A model generated the notes under the pieces. It had not been told where the DNA came from. It saw only the letters and a program-made list of their open reading frames with translations, and ran no database searches. DNA of 64,000 nt from Nereocystis luetkeana (lineage: Eukaryota; Sar; Phaeophyceae; Laminariales; Laminariaceae). The stretch spans positions 2,599,140 to 2,663,139 of the forward strand of contig JARUPZ010000016.1 in the NCBI GenBank assembly GCA_031213475.1. The letters are read 5' to 3'. The translations under genes and the position numbers were made by a program. Below, piece after piece: positions 59,456 to 64,000 of this stretch; position 1 is the stretch's first letter; every line of letters starts with the position of its first letter.

Positions 59456-62400
59456 AAAACATGCAGTCGTAGTGGTCCCTCTATAGTGCCGGTCGAATAG
59501 TGCCGGCTGGCTGCCCTATGTTTATAGTGCGGATGACAATCCTGTGACATGAATGGGCATGAATGGGGGAAAAAAAACAAAAAACATACAGCAGTAGTGA
59601 TCCCTCTATATGGTGTCGGCTGTAGCCGCTTGCACTTGTTTCCGACTGCTCGTACAGGTGTAGTTGGTTCCTCGACAGTGCCGGCTGCCCGCTGTGTATG
59701 GAGTGCCTGTGTAATCGCTTGGCACACATGGCAGTGTGCGGAGGGAACAATGCCGGTATACGATATATATAGTGCCGGTATTGTGGACTGGCGCATATTA
59801 TACCGGCACTAAAGAGGGACCGGCATTACTGTTCAGACGTAAGTGCACCGCTGCGTACATCCTCCATGACGTTTTACGAGTAAAACGCCCGCAGCACGTG
59901 CGATTGAAGTATCATACGAATATATATATATGCATACTATCGTATGTATGCCGTCTTATAGCCGGTCTCTTCGGGCCAAAGCAGCTGAGGTCAACACGGC
60001 AGTCCTGTTGAATCTGTTCGCGAAAAGTCCCTCCACTCGCGAATAGGACAAAGCTCTCGCGAATCAGGGTTGACAATCTTGCGAAAGGCCACCGAAACGC
60101 CCCCACGGCGACCGACCAGAGAAAACGAATTTATAGTTTTGTTTATATATAATATACATACTTCAAATATATATATATATTATTATATATGGATGTTGGC
60201 GACGAAGCCCTCGATAGGGTTAGGGTGGCGTTTTTTGTCTTGTTTGGAATGCGCTGGGGGTGTGATGGTGCTTTTGTTGTGCGCGAATCGGCGTGAGGAC
60301 CACCCCAACAACACCCCTTCCATGTGCACTAATTTAATCACCTGGAATCAGTGTGGTATACATATATTTTCATGGGGCGAAACGGCCGCGAACAAGCGTC
60401 GTGAGTGTGCGCCCTTGCTTTGTACGCTTGTACGTGGGGGACCCACACTGCGTGGGTTCTTCGAGCAACAATAAACGCGCGGGGGGGCGGGAGGGAGGGA
60501 GGGAGGGAGGGAGGGAGGGAGGGAGGGGGTGAGGAGCGCGCGCCCGCCTCTTGTTTTTTTCCGTTTCTTGAACTCGTAAAACACGACGCTGATGATGTGA
60601 AAGGCGCACCGTGAAGGCAGGGAACGCCCGGCCTTGTCTGGTCCTGGCCCACCCGCGGACAACACCTATGTCTGTGGCGTGGACGCGGTGCTCCCTCCGT
60701 CCTGACTAGACCCGAGAAAAAGGCGACGTTTTTCCATCTCTCGCGGAAGGCGATGAGATATGTATGCACACTGCCACCCGCGCTCTGCCACGAGGCCGGC
60801 AGCGCTGCCGGTGCCCGCCGCCGGCCGCTGTGCAGGCCGATGTGCTACGAAATAAGCAAAATCGCGATAGCCGTCGATGTTACTTTGGGCTCACTGTATG
60901 GAGAATTTTCAGCCGATCGCCCGCAAGAAAAAGGCCACCGTATCTCGTATGTAACCCTTTGCCGGTTGCCAACGCGGACGGCCCCGCTGTGGGCCGCCCC
61001 CAGTTCGGAGACGCGAGAGTTTTGTGTCGTGCGCTGAACATGCGCGACGCGGCACCGCTGCTCCCTCCCCCTCCCCTTCCCCCGCGCCCCCGCCACCCTC
61101 TCCCCCCCCCTCAGCGCGCGGTGCTTTTCACGCAACTATGAGAGCTTGAGGCCCAATCCTTTCTCCCCAGGAATACAGGCCATGTATGTAGACCAGCCGT
61201 GGCGCAGGCAGGTAGCTTGGACCCCCTCCCCCCCCCCCCCCCCTCCCGTCCTCCTGCCCCCCCGCTCTCCTACGGTGCCCCCTGCTCCGTCTCGAAAGGG
61301 ATGCGTGGTCAATGTTTCAAATTTCTGTAATACGAGTATAATACGAGTATGGCAAGCAACCAATGAGTACCCCCACCCCACCCCACCCCACCCCACCCCC
61401 TGTACCTCGCGCCCGCCTCTTTGGTTTTGCGTCGGCGCAGCACAACCTGCTCGGGATGGCGGCTGTTGCTCAGCTTAAGGGAGACCCCAAGTACGCGGCG
61501 GTGCACGAGTTGCTTCACATATTCTCCGTGGAGAAGCTGGAGGAGTACAACGCCTTCCATCAGGTTGGGAGGGGGGGGGGGGTACTCATTTGTTTGCTTA
61601 CCTTGGTAATTTGACCAGGGGGGGGGAGGGTGTACTCGATAGGAGAGATGCACTCGATCTCATGCATGGCCGTAGTCGTATGACCATAGGTCTTGAGGAG
61701 GTACTCGTGGTAGATACGAGTATATAGAGGCCGTGGGCAAAAAAAAACGAAATTATTTATATTTTCGTTCTTAAGAGGTGGATTTCGAGGGGGTAGAAAG
61801 TAGAAGGCTGTGGGGAGCAAAAAAACGAAACTACTTATATTTTCGTGGGGTGGGTCTCGCTGGGTTGTAAGAGTAGAGGCCGTCGGGAGAAAAACGACGT
61901 TGTTTTTGTTTTGTTGGGGGTGTTTCGAGCGGTTGAAAGTAGAAGCCGTGGGGGGAGAGATGAACGAAACTATCAGGTGTCTGCGGTACGGACTCCCATT
62001 TCGAAAGGCCTCAACGTAAGAAACTGATACTCGTACATTTGAAAAAAAAATTAGACACGCACCCTGATCGTGGAACATACAGTAGTAATCAGAACCGAAT
62101 GCGCTGACGTAGTCAAAATAATGGAGTACGTATAATATATATATTTTTGTGTGTGTGATGGGTCCTGTTTCTGTTGGTTCCCCGTAACAGAGGGCTTTTC
62201 GAACGAGATGTTAATATTTTTTGACCGGATTTTAGTAACATTTCTTTGGTTTTTGGTTTTTGTTTTTTGGTTGTAAAGGAAGGAAACGACCGCCAACAAC
62301 ACACACTGACAAGTTGGCGAAAAGTTACAAATATCCTGCTGCGCGAGTGGCTACGTTTCTCTTCACCTTGTTAGAGCTTTTAGTCCTTCTAGCTGCTTGC

Positions 62401-62983
62401 AAAAATGGCCCAAGTCGAATATTTACAATCTGACCCTTATTGTTAATTACAACCCTCATTATCAATGGTTTGCCCTCCGAAATTGGGGTGCAGTTCTAGC
62501 ACTTCTCTCCCGTTGTGAGTACAAAGCAGCACTTGGAAATAGTCTAAGGCCCGGGTTTTTGCACACTGCGGTACTGAAAGGGGTTAAGCTTGTGTCGGTG
62601 GTGTGCCAGATAGTGGGGGGGGGCGGGGGAGCAGCGCGGTGGCTGTTTCGTTGTGTGCTATTAATAATCGGTCCGGCGAGAACCTTGTGCGCGCGCTAGC
62701 CCCGCTTTTGTCGTCTTACGCGACAGCTTTAATTATCCGCCCTGCCTTCTGCGATTTCCTCCAACCTGCCCCCTGCTCCTCCCCCCCCCCTTCCCCCTCC
62801 CACCTTCTTGGTCTCGGTCCCCCCCCCCCCTTCCCCCCCCCCTCCGCCCCTCCCGATCGCCCCCTGTAGAAAAACGCCAAGACCCTGGCGGACAACAACA
62901 TCGACCACGAGAGCTGCGTTTTCAGCATGCGGCTCCTGTCGCTGTGCTCTCTCGCAACAGAGCACGAAGAGATTCCATACCAC
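48597..62983 (+). CDS. Eukaryotic translation initiation factor 3 subunit M (eIF3m), 3' end beyond the window
   Basis: Eight exons: 48597-48698, 51333-51444, 53450-53591, 55079-55220, 57937-58029, 59075-59200, 61441-61563, 62870-62983; phases agree and the sum is 954 nt (318 residues). eIF3m is a PCI-domain subunit of the eIF3 scaffold that loads mRNA on the 40S ribosome. Diagnostic segments: LRLNLATNLYNMLPVRSAAQ (animal eIF3m LRLQLLSNLFHGM...), a DWELSVSDQRRLYLLISQTL block (W-x-L-x(5)-[RK]-x-L-x-x-L), FLMKYLATYDD, AELQKVKAAAVMGCIGAVK, and the PCI start KYAAVHELLHIFSVEKLEEY followed by CVFSMRLLSLCSLATEHEEI. The winged-helix C-terminus is outside the window. The start is ATG in context ACGACCATGG. 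Introns are 1.0-2.7 kb and repeat-filled. Confidence 0.95.
49144..50074. mobile_element. hAT-like non-autonomous element made of GGGTC repeats (eIF3m intron 1)
   Basis: The element 49152-50066 (915 bp) starts CAGGGCTTTTCGCGGGTCA and ends TGACCCGCGAAAAGCCCTG, perfect inverted termini of the hAT CAGGG type. A perfect 8-bp target duplication AATAATAT flanks it (49144-49151 and 50067-50074). Most of the interior is GGGTC/GACCC pentamer arrays spaced by TTTTCAAATCTCAC-like linkers; 49500-49720 is non-repetitive. The Gly/Arg/Val-rich frames here come from the repeat, not a gene. Confidence 0.95.
51203..51240 (+). pseudogene. Echo of eIF3m exon 2 start (pseudo-exon)
   Basis: Reads CAG then GCGGCGTTCTACTCGCAGTG and TACGGCGTCGGTAA. 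The real exon 2 at 51333 reads AG then GCGGCGTTCTCGTCCAAGTG and CACGGCCTTGGTAA. The upstream flank is also similar (TTGTTCTGACGTGTTTTG- and TTGTCCTTACGTGTTTCG-like), so a segment of about 130 bp including the acceptor was tandemly duplicated. Confidence 0.8.
51555..51800. repeat. Tandem repeat, about 105-bp unit (eIF3m intron 2)
   Basis: Three units carry AACGAAGATGTAACGAAGA, AATGAAGATGTAACGAAGA and AAAAAGATGTAACAAAGA, each preceded by a form of CCTCGGAAAATTCTC. Related words recur near 53050 and 53340 in the same intron. Confidence 0.75.
52652..52748. mobile_element. MITE family B copy (eIF3m intron 2)
   Basis: Near-perfect palindrome with arms CCCTTTTAGAACCGCAGTCC and GGACTGCGGTTCTAAAAGG. 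A degraded half copy (GTAGAACCCCACTCCCG) lies at about 52452. Confidence 0.95.
53600..54087. repeat. G-rich low-complexity stretch and family G copy (eIF3m intron 3)
   Basis: GGGA repeats and G-runs up to about 15 (53720-53735, 54067-54081) flank a repeat with TTGCCTTGGTCATATTGACC and GGCGGAGTACCGTTC, the family seen at 36940. Confidence 0.7.
54088..54600. repeat. Dispersed repeat family D, inverted near-full copy (eIF3m intron 3)
   Basis: Reverse complement of the 21925 copy: starts next to a G-run at ATGATCGTGAATTACCGTAG, contains GGGACGGAGCATGTCGG and GTGCGGAGTAAAGG, and ends GTCGTTGCCAACCGACGCC then AACCCAACC. Confidence 0.85.
54998..55070. repeat. (CTG)n microsatellite before eIF3m exon 4
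   Basis: Interrupted CTG/TTG triplets run up to the exon 4 acceptor region and serve as its pyrimidine-containing tract. Confidence 0.9.
55252..55505. repeat. Dispersed repeat family C, inverted copy (eIF3m intron 4)
   Basis: Contains CTAACCTGCCGCTATGAGG, ACCCAAGAAGCATGTCCTAG and CCAACAGGAGCTAGATC, and ends CTGTCCGAGGTGTC. Confidence 0.75.
55510..57936. other. Remainder of eIF3m intron 4
   Basis: No gene supported. Notable items are a strong hairpin at about 56004-56037 (TCCTGCTCCGGAGCAGGA core), a (GGC)n/(GCN)n stretch at 57090-57150 giving poly-Ala frames, GTC repeats at 57580-57610 and ATT/ATA repeats at 57790-57855. Confidence 0.5.
58107..58206 (+). repeat. Two echoes of the eIF3m exon 5 3' edge (intron 5)
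   Basis: Exon 5 ends GTCGAGTCTCAAAAG before GTACGATGCTC. Downstream, TTGAGTCTCAAAAG followed by ATGCGTCTG (about 58107-58120) and TTGAGTCTCAGAAG followed by GTACGTCTAC (about 58193-58206) repeat that edge, and the third copy keeps a full GTACGT donor. The units are about 90 bp apart. Confidence 0.85.
58614..58795. repeat. Dispersed repeat family D, two short tandem copies (eIF3m intron 5)
   Basis: GGGATGCGAGGGTCTATGGC with CATACGACTGTGGCTAT, then again GGGATGCGAAGGTCTGTGGC with CACACGACTACGGCCATG, between poly-C tracts. Confidence 0.8.
58845..58945 (+). pseudogene. Echo of eIF3m exon 6 start (pseudo-exon) with its upstream flank
   Basis: CCAG then TTTCTGGTGAAGTATTTGGC and GACGTATATGATGGTGCT copies the start of exon 6 (CGCAG then TTTCTGATGAAGTATCTGGC). 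The flank GTGACGTGCGTACCTGTCC matches GTGATGTGCGTACCTTGTCC before the true exon. A segment of about 100 bp containing intron end, acceptor and exon start was duplicated about 175 bp upstream and then decayed. Confidence 0.9.
59205..59460. repeat. Family F copy with long poly-G and poly-C (eIF3m intron 6)
   Basis: Family words GATCTCTTCTCGCGATGAAA and GATAATGAATGGGATGAGAA are separated by a G-run of about 25 (59289-59313) and followed by a C-run of nearly 30 (59427-59455). Confidence 0.75.
59474..59821. mobile_element. Family E element with inverted termini (eIF3m intron 6)
   Basis: 348 bp, starting GGTCCCTCTATAGTGCCGGT and ending ACCGGCACTAAAGAGGGACC (inverted termini). It contains one unit of the sequence that is amplified five times at 33517-34055 (CGCTTGGCACACATGG, CAGTGTGCGGAGG, TATATAGTGCCGG). 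No target duplication is clear. Confidence 0.75.
59822..61440. other. Remainder of eIF3m intron 6
   Basis: No gene. A GGGA repeat run (60488-60530), AT-rich hairpin-like sequence (60150-60190), and the acceptor tract of CCCCACCCCA repeats (61373-61400). The open frame at 60753-61141 has no domain. Confidence 0.5.
61564..62869. other. eIF3m intron 7
   Basis: Contains a family G fragment (GGGGTACTCATTTGTTTGC, 61570-61620), a family D fragment (CATGCATGGCCGTAGTCGT, about 61662), and a unit with ACGAAACTACTTATATTTTCG and AAGTAGAGGCCGTGGG repeated four times (61720-61970, about 65-bp spacing). A C-rich tract precedes the acceptor. Confidence 0.6.
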
Positions 62984-64000
62984 GTGAGAGAGAGAGAGGG
63001 AGGGAGACAGGCATACAGAGTAACGCTTCTGTAGGCATGCATGCAAGCAGGCATGCATGCTCACGCATGCAGGCAGACACGCAGGTAGACACGCGGGCAG
63101 GCAGGCAGGCAGGCAGGCACGCACGCACGCACGCAGAAAAAGGCAGGCATGAACACACGAACACGATGAGTAGAAGTGTGTGTGTGTTTTTTTATTTTGA
63201 TGAGGCGATTGGTCGAGACGAGGGCGACATAAATCAGGCATTATTCGGAGGGGGAAGGGGGTAGGCAGGCGGGCAGACAGACAGGCAGAAAGGCAGACTG
63301 GCAGGCAGAAAGGCAGACAAAAAGGCAGGGAGTTAGCGATGAAGGCTTATGGGGTGACTCACCACAGTATGTCGGGCGCGAACCGTGTTTCAGCGAAAGA
63401 GGACTGCCGCCTCGGCCGGTATCACGGAACGACCTAGAGGCGGGGGGGAGCGGGGGGGGGGGGGGGGTACTCGATAGGAGGTATGTACTCATTTTCATGC
63501 ATGGCCGTAGTCATATGACCATAGACCCTCGCATCCTTACAATACCGGGACGGAGCATGTCGGGTTTTCACCGACCAGGCGGACATTGCTTGCACCAAGC
63601 GCGAAGCGCCGTGAGGTGTCTGGCGAGTCGTATGAAGGGTGAGCTGTATCCTCTAGTAAGAATCGCCTGTGAGGCGGACTTGCATATGGAGTTGATTCAG
63701 TTTCCGGTGTAGGCATTGCCAGAGACAGGAATAGGAATACCATGTAACTGCCTAAAGGGTGCCTTACCATATACCACTGGTACACACTACGTGATGGGGG
63801 CGAGAGGGACCGTGTATCTGTTGAGAAGGAGCAGCCACGCCTGTGGGGGTATTGTAACGTACGTATCGCAGGCGGCGAACTCAACGCTTGCCCTCCTTTA
63901 CTGTTTTCTGTGCGCCTGTCGTCCTTTACCGTGGTCGCTTGCTAGTGCTATGGGGGGGTATGGTAATACGTCGTAATACATCGTAATGCATAGCAATAAA
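62984..64000. other. Start of eIF3m intron 8 (runs off the window)
   Basis: (GAGA)n directly after the donor, a GGCAGGCA/GCACGCAC-type repeat (63030-63140), a second GGCAGAAAGGCAGAC repeat (63262-63330), a G-run (63450-63466) and an inverted family D copy (63495-63722). No further exon was recognised before the end. Confidence 0.6.
63495..63722. repeat. Dispersed repeat family D, inverted partial copy
   Basis: Reads CATGCATGGCCGTAGTCAT, GGGACGGAGCATGTCGGG and CTGTGAGGCGGACTTGCAT, ending at a TTCCGGTGTAGGCATTGCC-like end. Confidence 0.85.

Noticed and set aside
60338-60769. Minus-strand frame of 143 residues in eIF3m intron 6
   Set aside because: Its Pro/Ser-rich core is the complement of a GGGA repeat; no domain.

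Overview
The window is nuclear DNA of a photosynthetic stramenopile, most likely a brown alga. The main evidence is a 299-residue Mpv17/PMP22 protein with a signal peptide followed by a phenylalanine at the cleavage site, the ASAFAP-type plastid import signal of heterokont algae. Long introns (0.5-5 kb), about 50% GC, TTAGGG-type telomere-like runs, chromodomain Ty3 remains, a LINE and a plastid rpl9 fragment inside that LINE all fit.

Layout. 1-4.8 kb is repeat-rich: a 34-bp minisatellite, palindromic MITEs and a nested hAT-like element carrying CCCTAA repeats. At 4.85-5.07 kb (minus) lies the first exon of a PEX19-like peroxisomal import receptor. It is head to head, 206 bp apart, with a ten-exon gene (5276-18156, plus) for a 453-residue, probably N-myristoylated protein with seven EF-hand-like motifs. 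18.2-26.8 kb has no host gene that I can support; it holds a broken Ty3/chromovirus fragment between divergent direct repeats. 26852-37436 (plus) is the five-exon plastid-targeted Mpv17/PMP22 gene. 37.4-48.6 kb holds microsatellites, a tRNA-derived SINE, a broken LINE with the plastid insert, and MITEs. 48597 to beyond the right end (plus) is translation initiation factor eIF3 subunit M: eight exons are visible and the C-terminal exon(s) lie outside the window.

All three plus-strand models were built by matching splice phases. The coding sums are exact multiples of three (1362, 900 and, for the visible part of eIF3m, 954 nt), which strongly supports them. The genes have unrelated housekeeping roles (calcium sensing, plastid membrane, translation, peroxisome biogenesis).

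The most unusual features concern how introns and repeats grow. (1) Intron 7 of the EF-hand gene is built largely from degenerate tandem copies of its own boundaries: about 17 copies of the upstream exon's 3' edge plus donor, and four copies of the downstream acceptor plus exon start. eIF3m introns 1 and 5 show the same 'exon-edge echoes' on a smaller scale. (2) The 9-mer TACCWGGTA occurs about 31 times between 17.8 and 57.8 kb (about 0.5 expected). Comparison of MITE copies shows it appearing at TA sites (TA becomes TACCTGGTA), as a transposon footprint or micro-insertion would. (3) Several non-autonomous transposons are defined exactly by inverted termini and target duplications (TA, TTA or 8 bp).
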